A DNA stretch of 64,000 nt. Source: Haematobia irritans. Lineage: Eukaryota > Arthropoda > Insecta > Diptera > Muscidae. The position numbers and the translations under genes were made by a program. This document shows positions 10,617-23,841 of this stretch, one piece after another. Below the pieces are notes generated by a model. The model worked only from the letters and a program-made list of their open reading frames with translations, was not told the DNA's origin and did not search any database. The stretch lies in NCBI RefSeq assembly GCF_050003625.1, contig NC_134399.1, positions 220,404,975 through 220,468,974 on the forward strand. Reading direction: 5' to 3'. The stretch's first letter is position 1; each line of letters opens with the position of its first letter.

Positions 10617-11344
10617 TATGTAAAATGTCATACAATAAATAAATTAGCAATAGAACAGATTGTAAATACAAGTCAATATTAGGAAAATGAGGTAAAAGTC
10701 ATAAATTGGATTCTCCACAACAATCAATATTACTTATGACAATTTCGTAATCTTTAGAAACATCAAAGTTAAACAGTTGCCTCAACATCTCAGTCTCAAA
10801 TCAATTTTGTAATGATGGCATGCATGGAAAACTGATGCCTTCGCAATTGTGTCTGAGACTTCTCAGACAAAGTATCGATATCAGTTATTACGAAAACGTA
10901 ATAATTAATAAAAATACAAACTAAAGTCCATGTGAAATACTCATTCATAATTTAACACTTCTTTTTGCTTTAATAAATACAATATATTAGCACTATGTGA
11001 ATAAATGACATGGAATATTTATTGTCTATGGGGCATGGGAAGTAGGTAAGAGAATGTTTCATGTATTTAACACTGTCACTACTAGCCTAAATGTTTATCG
11101 CCGATAGGTGATAACTTTTATGGCATTTTAATTTATTGATTTTATCATTCGTAATTGGCCTCCTATTTCAAATAAAGACAAAGGAATGGCATGCCCTTTG
11201 TTAATAAATTTGTAAATAATGTACTATTAGATATCAATTTTAAACCTGAGCGCTCATGAAAAAAAAAAATATTTTTTTTGCACTTTGAAGTCTAACGAAC
11301 GACAATTCGAAAAAAGTTTAAGGTTTAATATGGCGCTCAAGTTA
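10617..11344. other. No gene recognised
   Basis: AT-rich spacer; nothing supported. Confidence 0.5.
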
Positions 11345-11705
11345 TTTTTAAGGACCAACATATAAATTTGTCCATTCGGCGCGGACAATTATCCATTATA
11401 AAATCTATTTGAGATTATTCGAATGGTAATGAGATTAGTTGTACAACCAATCATATAATCAAATTTACATTTACTTCAAATTTTCTGAGCTAAATTTTTG
11501 CAAAATTATTATAGCAGCTTGAAAATGATTGATTGTGGGTGGAAGGTTCTAAATTTTGGAAAAAATACAATAATTATAAATACATTTTTCTGATTTAAAT
11601 CGATATTTTTGATTAAATGGCGGCTAACTTTCAGTCGATATGAGTCGACATTTTCCGCGGCTGCGTCGACTGGCAAAAAAGGGTCGGCGGTGGCTTCATT
11701 CTTTG
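11345..11705 (+). mobile_element. hAT-type MITE fragment, GGCTTCATTCT end
   Basis: Homologous to the complete element at 28964-29412 from about AATTTGTCCATTCGGC to the right terminus GTGGCTTCATTCTTTG. The left end is missing, so no target duplication can be read. Confidence 0.65.
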
Positions 11706-12075
11706 CAGGTGGATATTATTACAACCCTCCAGCATTATTTGTACCGTCCTTACCGCGATACTGGCTGTGTTATAATCGGGTCCAAAAAGTGAAAAAATTA
11801 ACGGTAACAACCCCAGAAATTATCCGAAAACTGAAGACCAGATTTGTTCGAAATTTGTTAGTATAAAACTTGGTCGTAAGCTGAAAATATCACAAGAATG
11901 GATGAAACTCATTCCATTAAAGTTCCAAAAAGTGAAAGAGCTTAGCAATGCACCAAATAAATTAGACTGGAAAGAGCCAAGGAGTTGCTTCGCTTGGACG
12001 AAAGTGCCCTATGCAAAAATTGTTTTTTTTTTTTTTGATGAGAAACCATTCAAATTATTTTTAAAAAATTTTCTA

Positions 12076-12400
12076 TATAAATAAAATTTTGACAAAAATA
12101 AAATACAGAAATAAAATTTTACAAAAGTTTTCTATAGAAATACAATTTTGCAAAAAAAAAAAATTGATTGAAATAAAATGTAAAAATGTTGTATAGAAAT
12201 AAAATTTGGAAAAAATGTTCTATGGATATAAAATTTGGAAAAAATGTTCTATAGAAATAAAATTCAAAAATAAAATACAGAAATACAATTTTGCAAAATT
12301 TTTTATAGAAATACAATTTTGCAACAAAATTTCAATAGAAATAAATTTTGTAAAAATTTTCAATAGAAATAAAATTTTGCAAAAATTTTTTGTAGAACTC
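12076..12400. repeat. 29-bp minisatellite, diverged
   Basis: Irregular repeats of a unit close to TATAGAAATAAAATTTTG plus a short spacer, average period about 29 bp. The same unit forms the long array at 29985-30640 and a short one at 18825-18995. Short open frames through it (FYRK, QNFISIEN) are a by-product of the repeat. Confidence 0.75.
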
Positions 12401-12419
12401 CGATTTGTATGATTTTTTG

Positions 12420-13315
12420 TATTGGAGATTATAACAAAAAAATAAAATACGCGTATTTTTTAATTTTCATTTATTTTTATTATTTGAAGAGAAACTCCCA
12501 CAAATTAAGTGTGTTGCCAAACATTATTTGCCACCAAAAAAAAAAAAAGTAAAAATTGTTCAAAAAGAACATTCTACAATAAAGCTCAAACACTTACCTC
12601 TCCAATTTATCAAGATTATTTTTTGAAGTCACAGCTAACCGGCACTTTTTCGTAAATACCAATAGTCAATAAAGAAATGCCAATTTCCAGCAAGTAGTGC
12701 CACCTAATTGTTCTATTTTTACAAGATTATTAGCTCAGTATGTAAACCACGGGATACAGTGCGTGATTGAGCTAAAGAAGTGATTTCTATTAAAATTGAG
12801 GCATTCGAACGGTAAGTTGCCTACAGTCTACACTATGATACAGATGGTTAACAAACATTTTCTATAGAAAGTGTTCAAAATGTTTCTATATATACAAAAT
12901 TTGGACAACATTTTCTATAGAAATAATATTTTTTTGGTAGATTTGTGGTAAAATTTTCGTAGATTATTTTTGGCATGATTGGTAACAGTGATCTCAATCC
13001 GATGTACTCTTGCGCTTGGGGCATTTTGGAGAGTAAGGTGGGCACTAAAAATACCAACGTGCTGATCATCTCAAGATGGCGCTTTACCGGCAATGTGCAA
13101 AAATACTCCAGAACCACTTTCTTGCAGCATGTGATGGCTTTGTCACCTGTTTGAAGGCCATAATTCATGCCATGGGTACATCCGATGAAAAACTACTTTC
13201 CTCCGGAACTAGAATTTAGACAAACGAAATTCACCTTCTTTAAAGCAAATAAATCCTAAATTATGACATGCGTTACAAGCAGTGTCTCTAAACTTTTTTG
13301 TTTGTTTTTTTTTTA
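12420..13315. other. No gene recognised
   Basis: AT-rich DNA with a few stray units of the 29-bp minisatellite near 12860-12930; otherwise nothing supported. Confidence 0.45.
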
Positions 13316-13318
13316 CAC

Positions 13319-15592
13319 GCACAGAAAAACCATGTTTGGACATGGTTTCCGCATCCATTTAATGCTTACCTAGAGCATGTAATTACGAAAACCATGTATT
13401 TTTTTCTTTGTAAAAATAGTTTTCGAGCGGAGAAAAATGTATGGTGGTAATAAGCATTTGAATGCTTCTCAAATACCGCAAACATGTTCTATCATTTAAA
13501 TGATAGAATTTGGGACCATTAAATGGTCGGGAAAATCATGTACCTGACCATTCAATTTTTTTACTTTTTTACAGGGAAAAAAAGTATTTTTATAGGTTAA
13601 GTATAGACATGTCTACACCCTCAAAAAAAATCGCTTCTTTAACATATGTTCCAAACATATTTTGCAGGAAGCACATATATTATTGGATACTGCCGAAACA
13701 TTAATATGTTTGCTTTATGTGAACATATTATATGTTTGGAAGCATTTTGAGCCCAAAAATATTATATGCTTGGAAGAATTTTTCCCAAAGACGATTGTGC
13801 TCATTCCCTAACATACTCGTAATTTTCACTTCCACGAAATATTTTAGTTCTTGGCACCTTTTTCTGTAATACAAATAATGTTGAAGAAATTATTCACTTT
13901 TATAATTTTTTTAAATTTCACCTTTCGCCTGCACGGAGAATCGAACCGAGGACCATACCGTTTGTAAGCCAACACACTATCCACTGGGCTACGTAGCTGT
14001 TATAGTCACCATTAGATAATTATCGTTATAAGTTACATTTATATAGCATAGTTTGCAGCGCCCACGAGCCCATGTAAACATAACATTATTTAACAGAAAC
14101 ATACAATTGTTTGCCACGTGGATCAGAGGTTAGCATGTCTGCCTTATATGCAAAGGGTCGTGGGTTCAATCCCTGCTCCGACCGAAACTTTTTTTTTATT
14201 TACACAGGTATATTTATACTATATTAAATTTTTATAATGAAACTTCGAAATGTGGGTTATTAAAGATTTATAGTCAGTAACAGTGCTTGATATAAACGAA
14301 ATTGACTGATTTTTTGATAAAAATCAATTTTGTAACAAAAAACTGATAAGCATATAAAATTTTTGGCCTTATCATAAAACTGTTTTCCGAAACAACATAC
14401 AAGCGGTTTCACAGAAATTGTTCTCTTTTGATTCTTTTGCTGGGTTATGTTGATATCTTTCGACAACTCTCCCGGTTTCCATCTCTATTTCTTTCTCTAT
14501 ACTCTCTCTGTCGCTTTGAATAAAATATCACAACATATGTATGTTTAGTCGAAATTTGTAAATTTATATATGTTTGCATTCACACATATGATTTTTATGA
14601 AACATTCATGCCCCAAACATAATATATTCTAACATATTAACATAGATGTCCCAAACATTTAGTGTTAGTTTAGGAACATTACATGTTCGCACTTAAATAT
14701 ATTGTGTTTCAAAATTGTGCCCGAAACACATTTTGTTTATATCGGAACATATGAAAAACCTATTTTTCTAACAGTGTAGAACCATTACATGGCCATAAAG
14801 ACCATTTACATTTTTTCGTGACCATTTAATTTTTTAACTTTTTTGCAGCGAAAAGAATTTTATAAAAACATTGAGCAGGTACACACGATTTTCATTTTGC
14901 GCCTCAGTCGTGTGTTGATTGTTTCTTGGAATGGACGGAGAATACGGATTTACTGTGTTTTGTGTTAATTTATTTATTCAGAAGTGGCACGTGGTTTTAT
15001 GTGAATGATCCATATAGCAAAATGTTCTGCATTTTGCTATATGGATCATTTATTTTTATTTGCCGTTACATGATGTCAGCGTTTGTACATTTGATGGGCA
15101 CGATGTAAATATGGAATAATTACTTATTGTTGAAATTGAAATAAAATAGAGTGTGTAAAAATATATGGTTTGTTTGAACAGCATTATAAATACAAATAAA
15201 CAATGAATTAGTTTATAAATAAATAAATAAAAAAAAACACACAAATAAAGTTAAATTTTCTTTTCTTTTCTCAAGTTGCGTCATTTTCTCGACGATGAAA
15301 AAAGTTTTTTCATAAAGATCAAAACATTTTAGGTTGTGACCATGTTCTTTTAACTAGGAGAAAAACATTTTTAATGAATACCATAACATTTTAAATTGTG
15401 ACCATTGTCTTTTCATTCAAACAATATAATAACATTTTAGATGAGGACAATTACATTTTTCTTAGAGCCATGTTCACTGAGCCAACATGGTTGCAGGTTA
15501 AAATGTTACATGGTCGCCGCAAAAATTGCTCATATCATATTATTTTGTTCTTCGAATATGATTGTGACAATCATGTTTCTTCTCTGCGTGTA
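13319..15592. mobile_element. Large CACGCA-ended element with nested insertion
   Basis: The left end reads CACGCACAGAAAAACCATGT. The right end reads in reverse complement CACGCAGAGAAGAAACATGA, and TA flanks both. The interior has repeated ACCATTTAA/AACATTTTA motifs. An inner element from about 13613 (CACCCTCAAAAAAAATCG) to 14776 (CTATTTTTCTAACAGTG) carries the second copy of the paired tRNA-like modules. The outer pairing is a judgement from end similarity only. Confidence 0.5.
13793..14320 (-). mobile_element. Second copy of the paired tRNA-like composite
   Basis: In reverse complement this aligns with about 8125-8700. It has the same SINE-A-type head (14112-14195, plus strand here; GGGTTCAATCCCTGC), the same roughly 100-bp linker (CTCGTGGGCGCTGCAAACTA on the minus strand), the second tRNA-like module (13925-13998) and the same tail. 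Both modules and their divergent order are kept, so the pair is the repeated unit, not a chance neighbourhood. Confidence 0.75.
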
Positions 15593-15698
15593 GCGTCAAA
15601 ATTTCGTTTCTCAGAAAAGAAAACCTTTCTTTCAGGGTATCAAATACGAGTAAATGTTAACTTTATGTTATTTGCGACATTTTGTTATTATTGCATTG

Positions 15699-17270
15699 TT
15701 CTTCATATATCCATAGTAGTAATAAACTGAATTTTTTATTCATAAATCTGAGAACCCGTTTTATTAAAATTAAGCAAACATTTTCGATCAGTATAATTTT
15801 CATCAGCATAGCATAGGCGAATTTGCTCATTACATAAATTACGATTTTTAGTTTTAGTTCATAGAAACAAATTTTTCTAATGAACAAAAACTAAGTTTTA
15901 ATATTAAAAAGTATTTTAAACGTTTCCTCGAATAGAATAAATATAAATTAACCAAACGCAATGTTTACTTGTCATGAGTGTGAATTACGTACTCTTATGC
16001 TATACTAAATAAATATATATTTTTTCTAAGAAATAATCACCAAAATTTATGTGAGAATAAAAATAAAAAAAAGTGTTTCATAAGGTCACATGACGGACTT
16101 GATTATCCTACCTTCCTCACATTCCGGCAACTGGATGTATCCTTTGGAAAAACGTATTCCTAAAAATCCATTCATTTGAAAGTAAAGAACTGCTAACTTA
16201 GCAGCTATTTATCATGGATAAGATATTATCAGAGAAATTTTACTTTTTTTTTGAGTTTTTCTAATGTTTATTCTTATTATTTTTATTCTTTTTTTATTTT
16301 GACAAGTATTTATATAGGCACTAGTGTCATTTAATAACACCCTCAGACTGAGATAAATCGATTGAAATTTAAACAAATGCTTAAACAATATAATGACTCG
16401 GGAATATCTTTCTCTCATTCTCCATGAGATTGTGTATAGTAGAGTTTTTGTTTCTTTTCTTTTTGAAAAATACTTTAAAATAAATATTAATTCATTTTGT
16501 TATTTTGTTTTGCCCGTACATATACACTTTTCTAACTTCGATTTTAAATTTTTTGCTCTTTCGGGTGCTCAAGTTTTGGATTTGTTTTTAACGTAGGTAT
16601 TCTCAAAAACACACCCGAAAGAAGAGTCAAAACACAGGTTTATTTTATACGCCAACAGTATTGTACAAAATTTGAGTAACATATTATTTTTGTAAATATT
16701 TGAAAATTCGTACACTGAAAAAATATCACAAATATTTTTCCAATTCAAAAACTCAATTTTATTTGTAAATTAAATTAATAAAGAAGAAATGAAATAATTG
16801 CAAATAAATAATAACAAGTATATACGGCCGTAAGTTCGGCCAGGCCGAATCTTATGTACCCCCCACCATGGATTACGTAGAAACGGTCATCCACAATTAA
16901 ATTACTTGGGTTGCGGCTGATGGCAAGCCATCTTAAAACTTCTTAACATCATCTTCTAAATTGTAAGTTAGTTCATGCGGGATATATAGTAGACAAAAGA
17001 AAGGTCGATTAAATACGTATATTCAGTTCTTGACCGGTATGTTATATATAGGGAAGAAATAATTACGAACCGATATGAACTTTTATGCGGTAATTATAGA
17101 TCCAGAATCGCTTTTGATGGGGAGTATATACAATTATGAACACTAGTCTACCAAAAATGGCAGATTTTTTACTGTTTGGTAGATTAGTAGAATTCTCGAT
17201 GTTTTGAAAGATTTTGCAAAATATTCCTCTCCAACTATAAAATGCTTCAAAAATTTTCTATAGAAATAAA
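15699..17270. repeat. 1572-bp tandem duplication, copy 1
   Basis: Everything from CTTCATATATCCATAGTAGT to CTATAGAAATAAA is repeated immediately downstream at 17271-18842 with an offset of exactly 1572. I noticed one difference (GACAAGTA at about 16301 against GACCAGTA at about 17873). The unit includes the first 450 bp of the ACAAGTATATACGGCCG repeat. No gene is inside. Confidence 0.9.
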
Positions 17271-18842
17271 TTCTTCATATATCCATAGTAGTAATAAACT
17301 GAATTTTTTATTCATAAATCTGAGAACCCGTTTTATTAAAATTAAGCAAACATTTTCGATCAGTATAATTTTCATCAGCATAGCATAGGCGAATTTGCTC
17401 ATTACATAAATTACGATTTTTAGTTTTAGTTCATAGAAACAAATTTTTCTAATGAACAAAAACTAAGTTTTAATATTAAAAAGTATTTTAAACGTTTCCT
17501 CGAATAGAATAAATATAAATTAACCAAACGCAATGTTTACTTGTCATGAGTGTGAATTACGTACTCTTATGCTATACTAAATAAATATATATTTTTTCTA
17601 AGAAATAATCACCAAAATTTATGTGAGAATAAAAATAAAAAAAAGTGTTTCATAAGGTCACATGACGGACTTGATTATCCTACCTTCCTCACATTCCGGC
17701 AACTGGATGTATCCTTTGGAAAAACGTATTCCTAAAAATCCATTCATTTGAAAGTAAAGAACTGCTAACTTAGCAGCTATTTATCATGGATAAGATATTA
17801 TCAGAGAAATTTTACTTTTTTTTTGAGTTTTTCTAATGTTTATTCTTATTATTTTTATTCTTTTTTTATTTTGACCAGTATTTATATAGGCACTAGTGTC
17901 ATTTAATAACACCCTCAGACTGAGATAAATCGATTGAAATTTAAACAAATGCTTAAACAATATAATGACTCGGGAATATCTTTCTCTCATTCTCCATGAG
18001 ATTGTGTATAGTAGAGTTTTTGTTTCTTTTCTTTTTGAAAAATACTTTAAAATAAATATTAATTCATTTTGTTATTTTGTTTTGCCCGTACATATACACT
18101 TTTCTAACTTCGATTTTAAATTTTTTGCTCTTTCGGGTGCTCAAGTTTTGGATTTGTTTTTAACGTAGGTATTCTCAAAAACACACCCGAAAGAAGAGTC
18201 AAAACACAGGTTTATTTTATACGCCAACAGTATTGTACAAAATTTGAGTAACATATTATTTTTGTAAATATTTGAAAATTCGTACACTGAAAAAATATCA
18301 CAAATATTTTTCCAATTCAAAAACTCAATTTTATTTGTAAATTAAATTAATAAAGAAGAAATGAAATAATTGCAAATAAATAATAACAAGTATATACGGC
18401 CGTAAGTTCGGCCAGGCCGAATCTTATGTACCCCCCACCATGGATTACGTAGAAACGGTCATCCACAATTAAATTACTTGGGTTGCGGCTGATGGCAAGC
18501 CATCTTAAAACTTCTTAACATCATCTTCTAAATTGTAAGTTAGTTCATGCGGGATATATAGTAGACAAAAGAAAGGTCGATTAAATACGTATATTCAGTT
18601 CTTGACCGGTATGTTATATATAGGGAAGAAATAATTACGAACCGATATGAACTTTTATGCGGTAATTATAGATCCAGAATCGCTTTTGATGGGGAGTATA
18701 TACAATTATGAACACTAGTCTACCAAAAATGGCAGATTTTTTACTGTTTGGTAGATTAGTAGAATTCTCGATGTTTTGAAAGATTTTGCAAAATATTCCT
18801 CTCCAACTATAAAATGCTTCAAAAATTTTCTATAGAAATAAA
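17271..18842. repeat. 1572-bp tandem duplication, copy 2
   Basis: Near-identical to 15699-17270. The downstream border continues into the minisatellite and the rest of the large repeat. Copy 2 is therefore in the ancestral context on its right, and copy 1 on its left. It could be a very recent duplication or an assembly artefact. Confidence 0.9.
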
Positions 18843-19788
18843 TTTTTTACAAAATTTTGTGTAGAAATTATATTTTGAAAAAATTTCGTAAAAAAATAAA
18901 ATGTTGACAAAATTTTCAATAGAAATAAAATTTTGAAATAATTTTCTATAGAAATATAAAATTTTGACAAAATTTTCTATGACAATAAAATTTTGGTAGA
19001 TTATTTTTGGCTCGAGTGGCAATCGTGATTTTTCTGTGATTGGGGATCGGTTTATTTGGGGGCTATATATAATATAGCCCCCAAATAATGGCATGGTTGT
19101 AATCCGCCATATACTAGCGAAATGTACCAATTTTCAACCGGATTGGGTGAATTTTGCTCTTCCAAGAGACTCCGGAGGTCAAATCTGGGGATCGGATTAT
19201 ATGGGGGCCATATATAATTATGAACCCATAAGGACCAATTCTGGCATGATTGTTAGAGACCATATACTAACACCATGTACCAAATTTCAGCTGAATCGGA
19301 TGAAATTTGCTTCTCTTAGAGGCTCCGCAAGCCAAATCGGGGGATCGATTTATATGGGGGCAATATATAATTATGGACCGATGTGGACCAATTCTGGCAT
19401 GGTTATTAGAGACCATATACTAACACCATGTACCAAATTTCAACCGGATCGGATAAATTTTGCTCCTCCAAGAGGCTCCGCAAGCCAAATCTGAGCGTCG
19501 GTTTATATGGGGGCTATACGTAAAAGTTGTCCGATATGGCTAATTTGCAATACCATCCGATACATCAATAATAACTACTTATGCCAAGTTTCAAGTCGAT
19601 AGCTTGTTTCGTTCGGAAGTTAGCGTGATTTCATCAGACGAACGGACGGAGGGACATGCTTAGATCGACTCAGAATTTCACCACGACCCAGAATATATAT
19701 ACTTTATGGGGTCTTAGAGCAATATTTCGATGTGTTACAAACGGAATGACAAAGTTAATATATATCCTATGGTGGAGGGTATAAAAAT
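18386..19788 (+). repeat. Calyptrate-type dispersed repeat (ACAAGTATATACGGCCG)
   Basis: Starts ACAAGTATATACGGCCGTAA and ends near GGTGGAGGGTATAAAAATA. It holds a TATAGAAATAAA minisatellite stretch (18825-18995). This is followed by units of 153 bp beginning ATGGGGGCCATATATAATTA (for example 19201 and 19354). The 153-bp period is 51 codons, so one frame stays open from 19093 to 19494; I treat this as periodicity, not a gene. The tail CAGAATATATATACTTTATG is also typical. A relative is at 44501-45336. Confidence 0.75.
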
Positions 19789-19799
19789 AATTGTAAACA

Positions 19800-20480
19800 A
19801 TAAATAAAAATGATATATTTATTCGTATTATATATTCCATAATTATATATTTATTCGTATAAATTGAACCAATTAAATTTTTGAATGGATCAATAATTTT
19901 TTTTATTTCATACTAATTGATATTAATATTACCCTGATCGGAGTAACTTTAATTACAAACAATATTGGGAGCGCAAATTAAACATGCATGATTTTTTACA
20001 ATGTTTGAGCTCATTGTACACCACATGCCGCTGGTCCCACCAAATACAAAGCATAAGCCTCTTTCCATGGATATTGGGTTTTGTAGTCAAACATAAGCTT
20101 CTTTCCATGCACCCAAAGAAAAACGAAATTTCCCTTTGTTAAAAAGTATTTTCTTTAAGAGCAAATAAACCCAAATTTATGAAAGGCGTTGCAGCGATTG
20201 CCTCCAACCATTTTTGCCGTTAAAAAAAAATTTTTAGTGTCAAAAGAATACTTCGTTTGTCTAAAATTTTGTTTGAAAAGAAAACTCTTCTTTCAGTGTG
20301 GATATTCGGTTTTGTCGCCGAAGTTTGGGCATGATTTTTTTCACTTTGGATTCTCTTTTCATCACCAGTATCGATGCGGTGCAAAAATGTTTCCTTAGTC
20401 GCCTTTGGATCAGCTGTTTGCCAGCTTTCCGCAAATGATGTTCTGTAAGCACGAAACTTGACATATTGAGAGCCATCGAG
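19800..20480. other. No gene recognised
   Basis: AT-rich DNA. Around 20150-20300 there is weak similarity to 13200-13290 (CTTTAAGAGCAAATAAA-type sequence), suggesting another worn repeat. Nothing coding is supported. Confidence 0.45.
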
Positions 20481-20489
20481 AGGGCAAAT

Positions 20490-20816
20490 AACATATAAAG
20501 AAAATTGTGTAGTTTGAAAGAAAATATTGGAGTTCAAAATTGCAAGAATGTCTTTAGTGATATACGAAGTTCATGATGGATGTATTTGTAGTAAAATTTA
20601 CAAATTTAAAGAAATAATGAACTATTTTGTTAGAATTTAGTAAAACTTTTTACTTCATTTATGTATAATTTTTTCCCGCTTTTTAGTTCATTTAACTAGC
20701 GTACGCAAAAAAATATTAGAATAAAGGAAACATTCTCCATATGTAATAATTCCATGAACTAATATAAACTTAAATTGGCTTTAGTGAAATAGAGAGTTCA
20801 CTTTTTTTTTTGAGTG
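20490..20816 (-). mobile_element. Partial CACTCAAAAAA MITE
   Basis: Reverse-complement match to the left part of 9503-10616, ending TTTTTTGAGTG followed by TA (20817-20818). The other terminus is not recognisable. Confidence 0.65.
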
Positions 20817-21021
20817 TAAATTTATTAGACTTGGCGCAATGTCTTCTCGAACGTATACCGTATGCTAGTTCATAAATTTAGATATCAAATCTTGTTTATT
20901 CTATCACATCAACTTTCCATTAATTTATTAGAGATTTTTATTTGGGAATTCTGGTTCAAAGTAGGAATTCTAGGGGAGGAATGCGTTGAGTTAGAAAATA
21001 GTTGGCATCTCTCTTTCTGCA

Positions 21022-22278
21022 CACAAAAAAAGTGAACCCACCGTGGAAGAAAATGTAGGTTTATTTTAGAAAATTTTAACTAAAATAGTTTTCTAATTGC
21101 AACATGTTATAAATAAGTTAATACTGTTTGTCAAACTGAAGATTTTTTTTTTTTTAATAATTAATTTTTTTCTGTTGCTTAAGAAAATTTCATATGTTGA
21201 AAGAAAAAATTGGATTTAAAAATTGTTAAAATATCTTTAGCGCTGTACGAAGTTCAAGACATGTACAATTTCAGTAAAATTTACTCATTTTAGAGACTTA
21301 TGAACTCAATTTAAGCTAACTTCTGCTTAAGGAAAATATGAACTATTTTTTTTTTTTTTGTAGTAAAATTGAGCACTATATTTGTATACAACTTTTTTCT
21401 TATTTTTAGTTCACGTCATTAAAGTTTCAATGGCTCTATTAACCATGTTCCTTAATCTATATCTGTCCATAAAGCTCGAAAAATAATTGTATAATTAGAT
21501 ATTATGCATTTGGACGTCAATTGCCTGTTTCGGTATCAGGCTAACATGTAATATAATAAGCAACGATGAGCCCGTCGTAAAACTAGGAAAAACACGACTA
21601 ATGTACGCGTTAGAATTGTTGTTGTATCCTGGAAACCAGTTTCTGTTAATTGTCATATGTTGTAGTTGACTGTAGAAACAATAAGCATTGTTCGACTGTT
21701 CACCACTTAGGTGAATTCTAACAAATTAGCTTTCTAAAAATAAATTTCGTGTAGTTGCATTACTATGTAACAAAACGAAATAAAAATAAGATTAAGGGAC
21801 TCGTAAGTTATATGAAAAGATGATGTACAGTGGGAGAAAAGATGATTCAATTTGTAAGAGGAAATTTCCCAAATGTTTTCTCCATAAGGAGTTAGCATAA
21901 AGGGCCCAAAATTGAGTTATCTCTCCCAGCCAGATCTATACTAAAGGCTGTGGAAAGGTTCATTCGCCCGAACCGAAACATGTACAGTCCAGGCGTGTAT
22001 AGATTGGTATCTGGCGTTTTCTTTTCAATGGCTCTATTAACCATGTTCCTTAATCTATATCTGTCCATAAAGCTCGAAAAATAATTGTATAATTAGATAT
22101 AATGCATTTGGACGTCAATTGCCTGTTTCGGTATCAGGCTAACATGTAATATAAGTTAGCAAAAAATTATTCAAATAAGGAACATTTACTCATATTGTGC
22201 AAAATTTAACTAAAATCAACTAATCTTCATGAACTAAAATAAAGTTCAGTTGGCATTAGAGCCCCTTTTTCTGGGTGT
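21022..22278. mobile_element. CACTCAAAAAA-family MITE split by a TRIM-like element
   Basis: The left end (ACACAAAAAAAGTGAACCCA) and right end (CCCCTTTTTCTGGGTGTG) are worn versions of the 9503-10616 termini. The interior matches include the GAAGTTCA and TTTTTAGTTCA stretches of the 20490-20816 copy. An insertion at 21426-22152 separates the two halves. Confidence 0.6.
21426..22152. mobile_element. TRIM-like element, 129-bp terminal direct repeats
   Basis: Two direct repeats of 129 bp (21426-21554 and 22024-22152) differ at one noticed base (TATTATGC/TATAATGC) and enclose about 469 bp without a long frame. The flanks carry AAGT at 21422-21425 and 22153-22156. Cutting the element and one AAGT rejoins the host MITE. 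That is the layout of a terminal-repeat retrotransposon in miniature. The repeats do not show the usual TG...CA ends, and no clear primer-binding site or polypurine tract was seen. Confidence 0.65.
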
Positions 22279-22289
22279 GTGTATTACAA

Positions 22290-23840
22290 ACTGTTTTAAA
22301 AGTGCACTACGTTGTCGGTTATGGGAAGAACGTTTCTTATCATATATGACAAAAATAAAAATTAGGTTTCAATAATTGATAAGTGATGAGGAGTTTCACC
22401 CATGCCCTATGAAATGCTAGTGGGAGTTATTTGCTCGCGAATTATGAACCACATATTTTATGTGTAAAATATTTACATCATCGACATCTATTGATTTTCG
22501 TTATCTTTATTAAACTTTTTATAAAAGCATTATTTTTCTACATCGAAAAATTTTAGGTTTCTCACTTTTGCACAATACTGTGGACCAAACATTTACACAT
22601 ACACTACACGTTCAAACACCTGTACATTTATCGAAAATATTCTCCCACAAGTGATTTTAACAAATTTAATACAATGAACTTTTGTCAATATGGAAATTGT
22701 GTCTTCCACTTTGTTTGGAATTCTAAATCTTGTTTTTATCGCTATTTCGTGGGGGTTTTTGGAAGAATCTTCCATTAAGACTAACACTAAACACGATTCA
22801 CATTTAATTTCTACATTTGATTTGAAAATAGCACAAACGAGAAATGTTAGAGGCTGGCTGCAGGTTTAAAATTTACTCCTGATCTCAAAATGAGATGAAC
22901 TGTATGCGCCTGTGATTTGAAAAGCAAAACCAAAAGACAAGTTTAATAGGTTTATGCAAGAATATGCTAAATCAATATTCAAAATTGTTTTTTTTTTAGA
23001 GATGTATGAATAAATATTATATTTGCTCATTGGATGTTAGTATTGGCGATATGATTTTGGAATATGAAGGCATTTTTTAAATGGTCGTTACTGTTACTTT
23101 TCTTTAGTAATTTAGTTTTAATCAAAATAAAGTTTTTGAATTGTTTCATTGTATCATTCTTCCACCAGTTATAAGAAAAAAATTTTAAAAACAAAATTGA
23201 AATTTTATTCTGTATTTAAAGATTATATTTTATTTTATTTTATTTTTTTTTTGGTAAAAGTATTTTTTTAGAAAACAAGTTAGTCGACTTATCATTCTAT
23301 AGAATCAACGTTTTGACATTAACATTGGTATATTTGTAGATAACTATGTGTGAATATATTGTCTGTAACTTGACTATATCAGTTTGGTTTCGATTTCTTT
23401 AGGCATTTCTTAATACAGGTATGTGACACATGTCTATTTGGGTAAATCTAGAATAATATTCTAATGTAATAAGTTAATCTAACGATTTAATATATAAGAT
23501 TATGGAAGGTAGCTAACATAAAGTGATGCCGATGTGATGATGATGATGAATATATTTCAAATTAGAAATTGTTTTATGGGTAACACTTTTTTTTGGTTAC
23601 AAGCCACTAAAAGAACTTCCGTACGAGTTTGTTTAAACCAAAGTTGTTTATTTACTTTTTTATTTATTCGAATCGAAGCCATAAGCCCGCACATGGATCC
23701 CAATTCTACAAAAACATTACAACTGATCTAGCATTATAAAATAAGGTCCAAAATAAAAATAGTACTGAAACCATGTTAAACATTAACAAAATTCACAAAA
23801 AACTATAATTAAGCAATGGTTAGCCAACAGCAAAAAAAAA
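22290..23840. other. No gene recognised
   Basis: About 1.5 kb of AT-rich DNA with a short ATG/GATGATG microsatellite near 23534-23550. Nothing else is supported. Confidence 0.5.
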
Positions 23841-23841
23841 A

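Noticed and set aside
15699..18842. LTR retrotransposon with 1572-bp LTRs
   Set aside because: The copies abut with no internal region and contain unrelated repeat starts, so a tandem duplication explains them.
19093..19494. 133-codon frame with repeated peptide units
   Set aside because: It follows from a 153-bp (51-codon) period in a common dispersed repeat; there is no start context or family match.
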